Shown piece by piece: positions 1 to 8,230 of a DNA stretch of 64,000 bases. This DNA comes from Parasporobacterium paucivorans DSM 15970 (GTDB taxonomy: Bacteria > Bacillota > Clostridia > Lachnospirales > Lachnospiraceae), in the NCBI RefSeq assembly GCF_900141895.1, contig NZ_FQYT01000002.1, positions 62,001 to 126,000 of the forward strand, in the 5' to 3' direction. The position numbers were made by a program, and so were the translations under genes. The notes beneath the pieces were generated by a model. That model saw only the letters and a list, made by a program, of their open reading frames with translations. It was not told the DNA's origin and made no database searches. Each line of letters opens with the position of its first letter. Position 1 is the first letter of the stretch.

Positions 1-78
1 GGAATTATCCAGAATTGTCCTGAGATTCTTCCTGATGTACATTAATCTGCGGTTAAAAGTAAAAATGTTAACGTTCAT
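1..78 (-). CDS. YqeK-like HD hydrolase, N-terminal fragment (cut by window start)
   Basis: An open frame of 26 codons runs from an ATG at 78 to the window edge, preceded by a GGGGTG ribosome binding site that lies just after the nadD stop. The residues (ending ...YIRKNLRTILDNS) resemble the start of YqeK-type HD-domain proteins, which hydrolyse diadenosine tetraphosphate and usually follow nadD in Firmicutes. The catalytic HD motif lies outside the window, so the call rests mainly on gene order. Co-transcription with nadD is likely given the 15-nt gap. Confidence 0.6.
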   Translation of the reverse strand, partial: MNVNIFTFNRRLMYIRKNLRTILDNS

Positions 79-93
79 AATGCACCCCTTTTC

Positions 94-699
94 TTATTTG
101 TATAGGTGATTATCCTGGATATATCGTTCCACTTCCATCGGAACATAATAACGTATTGTCTCAGATGCCTTGATTTTACGGATGATCATCGTGGAAGAAA
201 TTCCTATGTTCGGTATTTCCAGTTCAAATACGTGGGCATTGAATTTAGACTTGAGATAGTTGATTTGCCCTTCCAGATCGGCAAGAATCAGATCCTCGCG
301 TCTGGCCGCCAGTATTGTCGCATGTGAAAAGATAACTTCCGGTGATTTCCACTGTTCAATGGAAAACAGGGAGTCTGCGCCAATTATAAAGAAATAATCG
401 TTCTCCGGATGCAGCTCAGAAAACATAACTAATGTCTCACAGGTAAAACTGGGCCCTTCCCTTTCCAATTCAAATCCGCAATATTCAAAATGTGGATTAT
501 TTTGGATGGCCAGATTCACCATTGCTCCCCTGTGGACGGATGACGTCACGTTGTTTTTGTGGGGCGGCTGATTATCAGGCATAATCCAGACTGTATCCAG
601 TTCAAAAGAATTGTAGGCATTTTCTGCCAGAATGAGATGCCCGATATGAATCGGGTCAAAAGTTCCGCCCAAAATGCCGACTCTTTTCCTTTTAGACAT
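94..699 (-). CDS. nadD: Nicotinate-nucleotide adenylyltransferase NadD
   Basis: Cytosolic enzyme that transfers AMP from ATP to nicotinate mononucleotide, making deamido-NAD in NAD synthesis. The 201-residue protein opens with the nucleotidyltransferase signature GGTFDPIHIGHL (about residues 10-21) and has the C-terminal GISSTMIR-type motif (as GISSTMIIRKI) that binds the adenylate. Length is normal for the family. It overlaps the upstream yhbY by 8 nt and is followed by yqeK, the usual Firmicutes arrangement. Confidence 0.95.
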   Translation of the reverse strand: MSKRKRVGILGGTFDPIHIGHLILAENAYNSFELDTVWIMPDNQPPHKNNVTSSVHRGAMVNLAIQNNPHFEYCGFELEREGPSFTCETLVMFSELHPENDYFFIIGADSLFSIEQWKSPEVIFSHATILAARREDLILADLEGQINYLKSKFNAHVFELEIPNIGISSTMIIRKIKASETIRYYVPMEVERYIQDNHLYK

Positions 700-1030
700 T
701 TCGCCTCATGCTCCCTTGTTTCTTAAATGGCTTTCTTTCCGGCTTCTTTTCGGTCTTCTTCTCGGTTTTCTTTATTTCTTTATATAACACAATTTTTCTG
801 CCGATTACCTGTACAACCTGCGATAATGTACGTTCAGACAGCGTCTGGGCAAGTTCCCTGGGATCTTCCGTGCAGTTGCTCAAAACATTTATCTTAACCA
901 TTTCCCTTGCATCCAGTGCTTCCCGGACTGCTTCGGTAAATTCCGGCGTCAGACAGCTTTTCCCTAAGGATAATATCGGATCAATTGCACTTGCTCTGGC
1001 TTTTAAAAGCGCTCTTTCTTTGCTTGTCAC
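692..1030 (-). CDS. yhbY: YhbY-family RNA-binding (CRM domain) protein
   Basis: A 112-residue protein with a CRM-type RNA-binding fold over roughly residues 1-90, including the conserved LKARASAIDPILSLGK start and the basic GRKIVLY strand. YhbY proteins associate with pre-50S ribosomal particles. The C-terminal 25 residues are a Lys/Glu/Arg-rich tail built on a TEKK/PERK repeat, which looks disordered and may add RNA affinity. It lies 12 nt after obgE and overlaps nadD by 8 nt, consistent with one ribosome-assembly operon. Confidence 0.9.
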   Translation of the reverse strand: MTSKERALLKARASAIDPILSLGKSCLTPEFTEAVREALDAREMVKINVLSNCTEDPRELAQTLSERTLSQVVQVIGRKIVLYKEIKKTEKKTEKKPERKPFKKQGSMRRNV

Positions 1031-1042
1031 TTTTTTCCTCCA

Positions 1043-2329
1043 TTATTTATAATAATCAAACTCGTGTCCGTAAATTTTGACGGTGTCCCCGTCCATTATG
1101 CCGAGATTTTCAAGTTCCTCCAGAATTCCATTCTCTTTAAGGAACTTCTGGAAAAATTGGAATCCCTTTTCTGTATCCAGATTAGTATATCCAAGCATAC
1201 GTTCAATTCTGGGACCTGATATATCGAATAATCCCTCTTCGGTTTTAGCTACTGTGTACGGTTCGGTTGGATCATCATAATTCACATTTGGATCCATCTC
1301 TTTTTCGAAAATATGAATTTCTTTTTCCATACCGTCCAGAAGATCGCCCAGATAATAGAGCAGTTCTTTCACCCCTTGTCCGGTAACGGCCGATATCGGG
1401 AAAACCTTTATTCCCGAAGGTTCATATTCCGCTTTGATTTTTTCGATAACTGATTCGTCTCCATCATATAATGCATCAATCTTGTTGGCTGCGATAACCT
1501 GGGGTCTTTTCATCAGTTCCGGATTATAGGCCTCAAGTTCACTATTAATGATTCGAATGTCCTCAACCGGATCCCGTCCTTCAACAGCAGCCGCATCTAC
1601 GATATGCAGTATTATCTTTGTTCTCTCTATATGTTTTAAAAAGTCATGTCCAAGACCCACCCCTTCGGATGCGCCTTCGATTAGTCCTGGAATGTCAGCT
1701 ATTACAAAACCCCTGTCCCCGTCAAGGTCAACCACCCCGAGGTTCGGGTTAAGTGTTGTGAAATGATAATTCGCAATCTTTGGTGTTGCATTAGTTACCC
1801 TGGACAGAAATGTCGATTTTCCTACATTTGGAAATCCAACAAGGCCAACATCTGCGATTACTTTCAGTTCCAATCTCACCCACAGCTCCTTGCTTTTCTG
1901 TCCGGGCTGGGCAAACATGGGTACCTGCATGGTAGCCGTAGCGTAATGTTGGTTTCCTTTGCCGCCGCGGCCTCCTTTTAATATGACTTCTTTTGTATTC
2001 TTACCGGACATATCGGCAATGACTTTGCCCGATTCATCATCAAAAATGATAGTTCCAGGAGGAACTTTCACTATAAGGTCCTGTCCGTCCTTGCCATGGC
2101 ATTTCTTCTTGCCGCCGTCGTCGCCATTATCGGCAATATATTTGCGTTTATGACGAAAATTCGTCAGGGTATTCATCCCTTCATCCACGACAAAAATAAC
2201 ATTGCCGCCCTTCCCACCGTCGCCTCCATCAGGCCCTCCGTTGGGAACGTAAATCTCTCGTCTGAAACTGACATGGCCATCGCCGCCTTTTCCAGATTTA
2301 ATAAATATTTTTGCACTGTCTGCAAACAT
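1043..2329 (-). CDS. obgE: Obg-family GTPase ObgE/CgtA
   Basis: Essential GTPase of late 50S assembly and stress signalling. Domains in order: Gly-rich OBG fold (about 1-158, with the GGDGGKGGNV pattern), the GTPase domain (P-loop GFPNVGKST, switch with DIPGLIEGA, specificity motif NKID), and a C-terminal OCT domain (about 345-428). The length of 428 matches Firmicutes Obg. It is downstream of rplU-prp-rpmA, but a hairpin with a U-run separates it from rpmA, so its level may be set apart from L27. Confidence 0.96.
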   Translation of the reverse strand: MFADSAKIFIKSGKGGDGHVSFRREIYVPNGGPDGGDGGKGGNVIFVVDEGMNTLTNFRHKRKYIADNGDDGGKKKCHGKDGQDLIVKVPPGTIIFDDESGKVIADMSGKNTKEVILKGGRGGKGNQHYATATMQVPMFAQPGQKSKELWVRLELKVIADVGLVGFPNVGKSTFLSRVTNATPKIANYHFTTLNPNLGVVDLDGDRGFVIADIPGLIEGASEGVGLGHDFLKHIERTKIILHIVDAAAVEGRDPVEDIRIINSELEAYNPELMKRPQVIAANKIDALYDGDESVIEKIKAEYEPSGIKVFPISAVTGQGVKELLYYLGDLLDGMEKEIHIFEKEMDPNVNYDDPTEPYTVAKTEEGLFDISGPRIERMLGYTNLDTEKGFQFFQKFLKENGILEELENLGIMDGDTVKIYGHEFDYYK

Positions 2330-2350
2330 TGTTACACGCTCCTAATTATG

Positions 2351-2388
2351 GAAAAAATAGGCTTCAATCCATAGGATTTGAAGCCTTA
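2351..2388 (-). terminator. Hairpin plus U-run between rpmA and obgE
   Basis: Read on the minus strand, AGGCTTCAA and TTGAAGCCT form a stem (2359-2386, extended by ATCC/GGAT with a small bulge), followed at once by ATTTTTT. This is the form of an intrinsic terminator. It sits inside an otherwise conserved operon, so partial read-through into obgE is likely unless obgE has its own promoter. Confidence 0.65.
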
Positions 2389-2406
2389 GTAGTATTACTG
2401 GTTGTG

Positions 2407-2697
2407 TTATTCTGAAACAACAGGCACGATGCTGACCTGTTTCTTGTCTCTGCCTTTTCTCTGGAATCTTACGACTCCGTCTGTCAAAGCAAAAAGTGTA
2501 TCATCTCCGCCACGTCCTACATTAAGACCTGGATGAATTTTTGTTCCACGCTGTCTGTAAAGTATATTGCCTGCTTTAACAAACTGTCCGTCTGCTCTTT
2601 TAGCTCCTAATCTCTTGGATTCTGAGTCCCTGCCATTTCTGGTGGAACCGACTCCCTTCTTATGAGCAAAGAACTGAAGGTTCATCTTCATCATCAT
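2407..2697 (-). CDS. rpmA: 50S ribosomal protein L27
   Basis: L27 of the large subunit, whose N-terminus reaches the peptidyl-transferase centre. The mature sequence begins [15 protein letters not shown], and it is preceded by the leader [10 protein letters not shown]. That leader is the Firmicutes-type extension which must be removed by the protease Prp, encoded immediately upstream. The 96-residue length is standard. Any of the first Met codons could be used; all lie within the removed leader. Confidence 0.97.
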   Translation of the reverse strand: MMMKMNLQFFAHKKGVGSTRNGRDSESKRLGAKRADGQFVKAGNILYRQRGTKIHPGLNVGRGGDDTLFALTDGVVRFQRKGRDKKQVSIVPVVSE

Positions 2698-2700
2698 TTG

Positions 2701-3027
2701 TCACACCTCCTGAAAATATATGGAAATATATTTTTTGTTTTCATTGCTTCTTATCCCTTCTAAGCCAAGGACAAGCGCATCCATTAGTAATTTTGCTTCA
2801 TTTGTATTTTTCGACAGGAAATCCAGCTTAATGATTCCCTTATCTTCATCTGAATCTACCAAAAACCTGTCACTCGTAAATTTATCCAGTGCGTTGATTG
2901 TATTAATAACCAGCACGGAAACAGATGCGCAGATGACGTCTTTTCCGTATTCTGCAAATCCTGCGTGGCCGGTAACGGTAAATCCCTTATAATCTTCTTT
3001 TGATTTGAAAAATACAGCTTTTATCAC
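2701..3027 (-). CDS. prp: Ribosomal-processing cysteine protease Prp
   Basis: Cysteine protease that cuts the N-terminal leader off L27. The 108-residue protein has the catalytic pair in the expected context: His in GHAGFAEYGKD and Cys in VICASVSVL, about 12 residues apart. It sits between rplU and rpmA with a 3-nt gap to its substrate gene, the conserved Firmicutes order (formerly YsxB). The presence of the matching cleavage leader on L27 supports the assignment. Confidence 0.93.
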   Translation of the reverse strand: MIKAVFFKSKEDYKGFTVTGHAGFAEYGKDVICASVSVLVINTINALDKFTSDRFLVDSDEDKGIIKLDFLSKNTNEAKLLMDALVLGLEGIRSNENKKYISIYFQEV

Positions 3028-3042
3028 AGCGCTACCTCTTGA

Positions 3043-3351
3043 TTAAGCGTTGATTTTGTCAATCTTAATTTCAGTAAACTGCTGTCTGTGGCCGTTTTTC
3101 TTATGATATCCGCTTTTTCTTTTATACTTATAAACGATTATCTTTTTCGCTTTGCCTTCTTTGACTACAGTAGCTTCAACGCTTGCACCGTCAACTGTAG
3201 GGCTTCCGACTTTAGCGTTGTCTCCGCCTACAAAAAGAACCTGGTCAAAACTAACTTTTTCTCCGGCTTCTTTGGAAAGTTTTTCAACTCTTAAAATTTC
3301 GCCTTCAGATACTTTGTACTGTTTACCACCTGTTGCTATAATTGCGTACAT
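3043..3351 (-). CDS. rplU: 50S ribosomal protein L21
   Basis: L21 of the large subunit, 102 residues, with the family start [14 protein letters not shown] and the C-terminal [17 protein letters not shown]-binding region. I place the start at 3351 rather than the upstream in-frame codon at 3372, because AGGAGGTGCC lies 4-5 nt before it and the family begins with MYAII. It heads the rplU-prp-rpmA operon and is preceded by an L21 leader and a good promoter. Confidence 0.97.
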   Translation of the reverse strand: MYAIIATGGKQYKVSEGEILRVEKLSKEAGEKVSFDQVLFVGGDNAKVGSPTVDGASVEATVVKEGKAKKIIVYKYKRKSGYHKKNGHRQQFTEIKIDKINA

Positions 3352-3440
3352 ATGGCACCTCCTATTTCTCATTACTCGCCGACTTTGGTGCTTATCCTAT
3401 ACATTCAGGATAAATCTTACAACCTCATCGTGCGGCACAC
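3352..3440 (-). ncRNA. Ribosomal protein L21 leader RNA
   Basis: The 5' leader of rplU on the minus strand contains GTGCCGCAC near its start, a TTATCCT...AGGATAA hairpin, then AAGCACC and AAGTCGGCGAGT just before the ribosome binding site. GCCG and CGGC can pair around the internal hairpin. This layout, and particularly the AAGCACC/GTCGGCGAG segment, matches what I recall of the L21 leader family used for autogenous control in Firmicutes. A covariance-model scan would settle it. Confidence 0.65.
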
Positions 3441-3446
3441 TGAATT

Positions 3447-3475
3447 ATATTAGCATTTTTGGAAGCATTTGTCCA
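3447..3475 (-). promoter_or_regulatory. Vegetative promoter of the rplU operon
   Basis: On the minus strand, TGGACA (-35, 3470-3475) and TAATAT (-10, 3447-3452) are separated by exactly 17 nt. Transcription would start near 3440, which gives a leader of about 90 nt before the rplU start. Confidence 0.7.
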
Positions 3476-3514
3476 GTATTAATTGAACAAATCAAACTAT
3501 TATCCATGGTTATT

Positions 3515-4474
3515 TCATTCCTGTACAGGAACTTCTGTATTTGCTGTTGTATCTGTCACTGATGTTGCAGCTGTTGTTTCCGGTGCTGCTGTTGTTTCTG
3601 GTACCGTAGTTGTTTCTGGTACTACTGTTGTTTCTGGTACTACTGTTGTTTCTGGTGCTGTGGTTTCTGATGCTGCTGTCTCAGAAGCTGCCGTGCCGCC
3701 AAAACCTGTGCCTGTTATCCAGGGATTTGAAGGGTTCGGATCCGTAGGATCCCAGGTGATACCGTACGGGATGATGGCTGCCGACGGCTTGCCAAGCGGG
3801 CCTGGCGAGGAAGCGTCATCGTAGATGATTACAGTTGTTCCTTTTGGAGTGTTTTCCATAAGCCATTTTGAATCCGCAACTGTAAGCCGTATGCAGCCGA
3901 GTGATGCAACATTTCCAAGTTTATTATACTCCTCCGTTTCAAGATCAGAATTGTTTTTCGAATAATAAGGCACTGAGTGAAACATAATCTGCCCGCTGAT
4001 GCGGTAGGCATATTGGCCCCACACGCCGCCAACGAGGTTTCTCCAGCTATATTTATCACTGGTTTTATATATTCCCAAAGGTGTTTTCGACCCGCCCGTG
4101 GAGCACACCATAGCTTTAACCGGTACGGTATATTGGCGATTTTCATCCAGTGCGTATACTGTGACACAGTTCATCACCCTATTTACTTTAATCAGATAAG
4201 GATTTTGGATTTTTTTCACGGATGATGCGGAGGCAGTGCCTTCTGTTGTAGCGGTGGTCCTGTCTGTTTCTCCCATCTCCACACTCGTTCCATCAGTCGT
4301 CTCTTCAGACAAAACTGTTTCTTCTGACGTCGCTGAATCCGATTTTTCACCTTCAGTCCCCAGGGTTTCTGTTCCTGGATTGCTTTTTGATTCGCCAAAT
4401 ATAGTTGTTCCTACAACTACGGATGCGATAAACATGACAAGAATTATAGATGTTACAATAAATTTGATTTTCAT
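3515..4474 (-). CDS. L,D-transpeptidase (YkuD) with Thr/Pro-rich C-terminal tail
   Basis: Cell-wall enzyme forming 3-3 peptidoglycan cross-links or anchoring proteins. A hydrophobic N-terminal segment (about 5-26) is a signal or anchor, followed by a Ser/Thr/Glu-rich stretch (about 28-88). The YkuD domain (about 93-220) has His166 and the SLGCIR motif with nucleophile Cys194. After it comes a WDPTDPNPSNPW segment, then a tail (about 260-319) of repeated PETT units. The tail looks extended and surface exposed. It starts 4 nt after rng, so it is probably on that transcript. Confidence 0.88.
   Translation of the reverse strand: MKIKFIVTSIILVMFIASVVVGTTIFGESKSNPGTETLGTEGEKSDSATSEETVLSEETTDGTSVEMGETDRTTATTEGTASASSVKKIQNPYLIKVNRVMNCVTVYALDENRQYTVPVKAMVCSTGGSKTPLGIYKTSDKYSWRNLVGGVWGQYAYRISGQIMFHSVPYYSKNNSDLETEEYNKLGNVASLGCIRLTVADSKWLMENTPKGTTVIIYDDASSPGPLGKPSAAIIPYGITWDPTDPNPSNPWITGTGFGGTAASETAASETTAPETTVVPETTVVPETTTVPETTAAPETTAATSVTDTTANTEVPVQE
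3573..3662 (-). repeat. Five 18-bp tandem repeats coding the PETT tail
   Basis: Five consecutive 18-bp units (3573, 3591, 3609, 3627, 3645), two of them identical, encode the Thr/Val/Pro/Glu repeats at the C-terminus of the L,D-transpeptidase. The unit length is a multiple of three, so gain or loss of units would change tail length without a frameshift. Confidence 0.9.
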
Positions 4475-4478
4475 ATTT

Positions 4479-5675
4479 TCATTCCCATTCGTTTCTTAAT
4501 TGTTCATTTATCGATCTTCTGATTTTCTTCCTGGTCATTTCAACCAGACCAAGTTTTGTAATATCCACGATTGTGGTTTTAATCCTGTCTTCCTCCAGAT
4601 AAGCTCCAAACTCAGAAAGGAGTGTCTTTTCCTGTTCCGGATTCCCCATATTGATAAAGTCCACTATAATAATCCCCGAAAGATTCCTCAGACGGATCTG
4701 ATATGCAATTTCCCTGGCCGCTTCAATGTTGATTTTCAGAAATAAGTCTCTTGTTTTCTTTGAAGCAATATTTTTTCCCGAATTGATATCGATGGAAACA
4801 AAAGCTTCCGTTGGCTGAATTATGATATAGGCCCCAGATTTAAGCCACACCTTCTCTGACTGGACTTCCCGCAGGCATTTTTCCAGACTGTAAAGCTTAT
4901 ACAGGGGAAGCAGCTCATCCTTATAATATTCAAGCTTGCCCGCATCACTTGGCTGGAACATCTCCAGGTATATTTTAATTTTATCATAAATTTCCGTGTC
5001 ATCTGTAATGATTTTTTTGATGTTGGTGTCATTCAGATCTCTGATGTGGGAAATATATTCCTCCGGTCCGCTGTACAGCCGGCTGAAGGCAGGTCTATAG
5101 GGAGCAGTCCGCATTATTTCATCAAACGTGGATACAAGACTCCGGATATCTGAAATCACATCCTGGGCATCTGCATAAAGGGCATTTGTCCGGATGATGA
5201 CACCAAAATTTCCTAATTCCATCGCATCTGTCCGTTTTTGCAGGTCTTCCCGTTTTGTTTTGTCAGTAAATTTTTTGGAGAAAGCAACGCCCGTGGCTCC
5301 CCTAGTAACGATGGCATATTTCCCCACAAGTTCGATGTTGGACGTGATAACCGGTTCCTTTGATTTCAAAGCTTCCTTTTCGATCTGTACTACCAGTTCA
5401 TCGCCGATGCAGAGCCTGCTACTGTTTCCTGAAAGTGTAACCATGGGATTCAGATTTTTTTCCAGTGGCAGGTATCCGATTTTGTCATTCTCATACTCGA
5501 TGAATGCCGCGTTAATATTCTTGACGATATTCTTGACTTTTCCAATATAAATATTTCCTATGACAGACTGGGAATTTTCCCTCGTGCAGCCCAATTCAAG
5601 GTATCTCCCCTTGTCGTTCAATACGGCACTGATAATGCAATCATTGAATTTTGTTACCAGTAATCTGTCATTCAC
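4479..5675 (-). CDS. rng: Ribonuclease G/E family protein (short form)
   Basis: Endoribonuclease for rRNA and mRNA processing. An S1-like RNA-binding region (about 30-115) is followed by the catalytic domain with the two metal-binding Asp motifs FVSIDINSG and IIIVDFINMG. The protein ends soon after the DNase-I-like core and lacks the CPxCxG zinc-link and small domain of E. coli RNase G, a short form I associate with Clostridia. I prefer the GTG at 5675, because GAGGTG lies 7 nt before it; the alternative is a TTG at 5690 overlapping the upstream stop. Confidence 0.88.
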   Translation of the reverse strand: MNDRLLVTKFNDCIISAVLNDKGRYLELGCTRENSQSVIGNIYIGKVKNIVKNINAAFIEYENDKIGYLPLEKNLNPMVTLSGNSSRLCIGDELVVQIEKEALKSKEPVITSNIELVGKYAIVTRGATGVAFSKKFTDKTKREDLQKRTDAMELGNFGVIIRTNALYADAQDVISDIRSLVSTFDEIMRTAPYRPAFSRLYSGPEEYISHIRDLNDTNIKKIITDDTEIYDKIKIYLEMFQPSDAGKLEYYKDELLPLYKLYSLEKCLREVQSEKVWLKSGAYIIIQPTEAFVSIDINSGKNIASKKTRDLFLKINIEAAREIAYQIRLRNLSGIIIVDFINMGNPEQEKTLLSEFGAYLEEDRIKTTIVDITKLGLVEMTRKKIRRSINEQLRNEWE

Positions 5676-5686
5676 TGTCCCACACC

Positions 5687-6367
5687 TCAATCCATTTGTA
5701 ATCCCATATCTTCAAGAGATACAAAGTTTTCGCCAAATTGTTCCACCCGTTTGATCCGGATGCAGTGCTCCGGAATATCTAACCCTATATAAGAAAAATA
5801 GGCTTTCATGACAAGATCCGGTTTTAGGTTCTGCACGCTTCCCGATGCAAGTCTCATAAAAATCACTCCGTCATCTTCATGAAGCGAATATATCAGGGGC
5901 TTGATATCTATTTCCGTTTCTGATTTTTTTGTTTTGCGGACAATATGGATTTCTTCCTGGGAATAAAACGCATCCATCCGGGAAAGGTCCATATTCTCGA
6001 TGACATCGTTTCGTACAATCACCTCATAGTCTGCAGCGGCCAATACTGTCATGGCCGATTCTGCGTCGTCCGGGAGAAGGGTGATGCTTAATATATCCAT
6101 ACCCGGAACCATCTGTTTTTGTAAGATATCCTTCAGCCAGGCGGCGGAAGGAAGACTGTTCAATGTAATGTCCATGTACTCAGCCAGACTTTCTATTCCC
6201 AGTGAAAGGGGCGCGGAAAACGACATTTTCTGATGAGGATTATACCCCTGGGAATAGGCGATATCCACCCCTGCTCTGCGAATGGCCTTTTGAAAATATC
6301 TCATGATATCCAAATGACCCAGATATACCATTCTTCCAGTTTTAGAAAATTTAACTCTTATTTTCAT
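5687..6367 (-). CDS. TIGR03936-type radical-SAM-linked protein
   Basis: A protein of about 226 residues beginning MKIRVKFSKTGRMVYLGHLD, typical of the DUF2344/TIGR03936 family, whose molecular function is unknown to me. The start at 6367 follows GGAGGAGG by 8 nt. It overlaps the 3' end of the large radical SAM gene by 17 nt. In many Clostridia this protein lies next to, or is fused with, that radical SAM partner and lies upstream of RNase G, as here, so a joint role in RNA modification or processing is plausible but unproven. Confidence 0.85.
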   Translation of the reverse strand: MKIRVKFSKTGRMVYLGHLDIMRYFQKAIRRAGVDIAYSQGYNPHQKMSFSAPLSLGIESLAEYMDITLNSLPSAAWLKDILQKQMVPGMDILSITLLPDDAESAMTVLAAADYEVIVRNDVIENMDLSRMDAFYSQEEIHIVRKTKKSETEIDIKPLIYSLHEDDGVIFMRLASGSVQNLKPDLVMKAYFSYIGLDIPEHCIRIKRVEQFGENFVSLEDMGLQMD

Positions 6368-8216
6368 GGCAGACACCTCCTCCAAACGCAGCAGCCCCGC
6401 AGCCTTCGCATTTTTCTCTGCAGTTAGGCGTGACCATGGCATTCATGGCATTATTATATTCCCTCAGGAGGAAGTTTTTGGTAACTCCGGTATTTATGAA
6501 ATCCCAGGGCAATATTTCTGTTGTTTCCATACCCCTGACCGTGTAAAAATCAATATCGACGCCTGTTTCCTCACAGGCCTCCATCCATTTTCTGAAACTG
6601 AAATTTTCTGTCCAGGCATCGAATATACAGCCCTTCTTATAGGCTGCAAGAATCGCTTTACCGACCCTCCGGTCTCCTCTTGCGAACAGACCTTCCAATA
6701 TGGTCACATCCGCGTCATGCCAATTGTATTTGATGCTTTTCTTGTTATGGGATCCCTTGATGGCATGGTTGACCGTTCTGGCCCTGTCCATGTATTCCTT
6801 TAATGGCAGCATCTTGGACCACTGAAAAGGTGTGAATGGTTTCGGGACAAAAAAGGAAGTGCTTGCCGTAATCTGCAGCCGGTTGCTTCTCTGTTCTTTT
6901 GGGATTCCATAAAATTTATTTGCTATTGCATTGCAGATATCGGCGATGCCTTTAATATCTTCTTCCGTTTCCGTGGGAAGTCCAAGCATAAAATACAGCT
7001 TAACTCTGTCCCAGCCGCCTTCAAAGGCAAGGGCCGAGCCATTCAGTATGTCTTCTTCCGTCAAGCCTTTATTGATTACATCTCTGAGTCTCTGGGTGCC
7101 GGCCTCCGGGGCAAAAGTCAGGCTGGTCTTTTTTACATCCTGAACCTTGCTCATTACATCCAGAGAAAAGGAATCAATTCGGAGGGATGGAAGGGAAATA
7201 TTGACTCCATTGCTGCCTAATTCCTCGATAAGAAAATTCACCAGCTCACCAAGATACGGGTAATCGCTCGTGCTCAATGAAATCAGGGAAATTTCGTCGT
7301 GTCCAGTGTTTTCTATCAGCGTTTTTGCTCTTTCACGCAGGAACTCAAGACTCCTCTCTCTCACGGGACGATACACCATGCCCGCCTGACAGAACCGGCA
7401 GCCTCTTATGCACCCTCTCTGCACTTCCAGAACCGCCCTGTCCTGCGTCACCTTAATGTGCGGAACAATGGGTTTCTCCGGATAATACGTGTCATCCATT
7501 TCAAGCACAACCTGTTTGATTATGGTTTCCGGCACAGCGGGATTGTTTTTTGACCGGGAGCGAATAGTACCGTCCGGATTATATTCCACATCATAAAAGA
7601 GCGGCGCGTAGATACCTGGTATATTGGCCGCCTTTTCCAGAAAATCTTTTCTTGTTCCATTAACAGCTTTATTTTCTTTGTAGGCATCCAGGAGTTCAAA
7701 GTATGAAGTCTCGCCTTCGCCTATATAGAACAGATCAAAAAAATCCGCCAGAGGTTCTGGATTATATGTGCAGGGACCTCCTCCAATCACGATCGGATCG
7801 TCCTCATTCCGTTCCGAGGACAGCAAAGGTATCCCGCTCAATTCCAATACCTGAAGGATATTCGTGTAACACATCTCATACTGGATGGTGATTCCAAGAA
7901 AATCAAAATCCTTTATCGGATCCTGCGACTCCAGAGCAAACAGCGGAATATTATTCTGCCGCATGAGTCTATCCAGGTCTGTCCATGGTGAGTATACTCT
8001 TTCACAATAGACATCTTCCCGCTGGTTGAACATGTCATAAAGAATCTGTATACCCAGATGGGACATTCCGATTTCGTAGATATCCGGAAAACACATGGCA
8101 AATCTTATTTCCACTTCCTCCGGATTCTTAAGTACAGTATTGAATTCATTTCCAATATACCTGCCTGGTTTTTCTACCCGCAGCAGAATATCTTCTGGTA
8201 AAGCTAATTTTTTCAT
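6351..8216 (-). CDS. B12-binding-like radical SAM protein (TIGR03960 family)
   Basis: A 621-residue protein with an N-terminal Rossmann/B12-binding-like region (about 20-190) and a radical SAM core. The cluster motif is CIRGCRFCQAG (CxxxCxxC spacing) near residue 270. A C-terminal CRENCEGCG-type Cys cluster (seen as NCREKCEGCG) may bind another metal centre. Substrate is unknown. It is translated 15 nt after the histidine operon and overlaps the TIGR03936 gene, which supports a two-protein unit. Confidence 0.87.
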   Translation of the reverse strand: MKKLALPEDILLRVEKPGRYIGNEFNTVLKNPEEVEIRFAMCFPDIYEIGMSHLGIQILYDMFNQREDVYCERVYSPWTDLDRLMRQNNIPLFALESQDPIKDFDFLGITIQYEMCYTNILQVLELSGIPLLSSERNEDDPIVIGGGPCTYNPEPLADFFDLFYIGEGETSYFELLDAYKENKAVNGTRKDFLEKAANIPGIYAPLFYDVEYNPDGTIRSRSKNNPAVPETIIKQVVLEMDDTYYPEKPIVPHIKVTQDRAVLEVQRGCIRGCRFCQAGMVYRPVRERSLEFLRERAKTLIENTGHDEISLISLSTSDYPYLGELVNFLIEELGSNGVNISLPSLRIDSFSLDVMSKVQDVKKTSLTFAPEAGTQRLRDVINKGLTEEDILNGSALAFEGGWDRVKLYFMLGLPTETEEDIKGIADICNAIANKFYGIPKEQRSNRLQITASTSFFVPKPFTPFQWSKMLPLKEYMDRARTVNHAIKGSHNKKSIKYNWHDADVTILEGLFARGDRRVGKAILAAYKKGCIFDAWTENFSFRKWMEACEETGVDIDFYTVRGMETTEILPWDFINTGVTKNFLLREYNNAMNAMVTPNCREKCEGCGAAAFGGGVCHENKS

Positions 8217-8230
8217 ATTTTTCCCATCTT

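Noticed and set aside
3573-3662. CRISPR-like short repeats
   Set aside because: The 18-bp units are directly adjacent without spacers and are in frame within a protein gene.
3483-3824. Val/Ser/Gly repeat protein on the plus strand
   Set aside because: Antisense of the PETT repeat tail of the L,D-transpeptidase; the repeats make all frames open.
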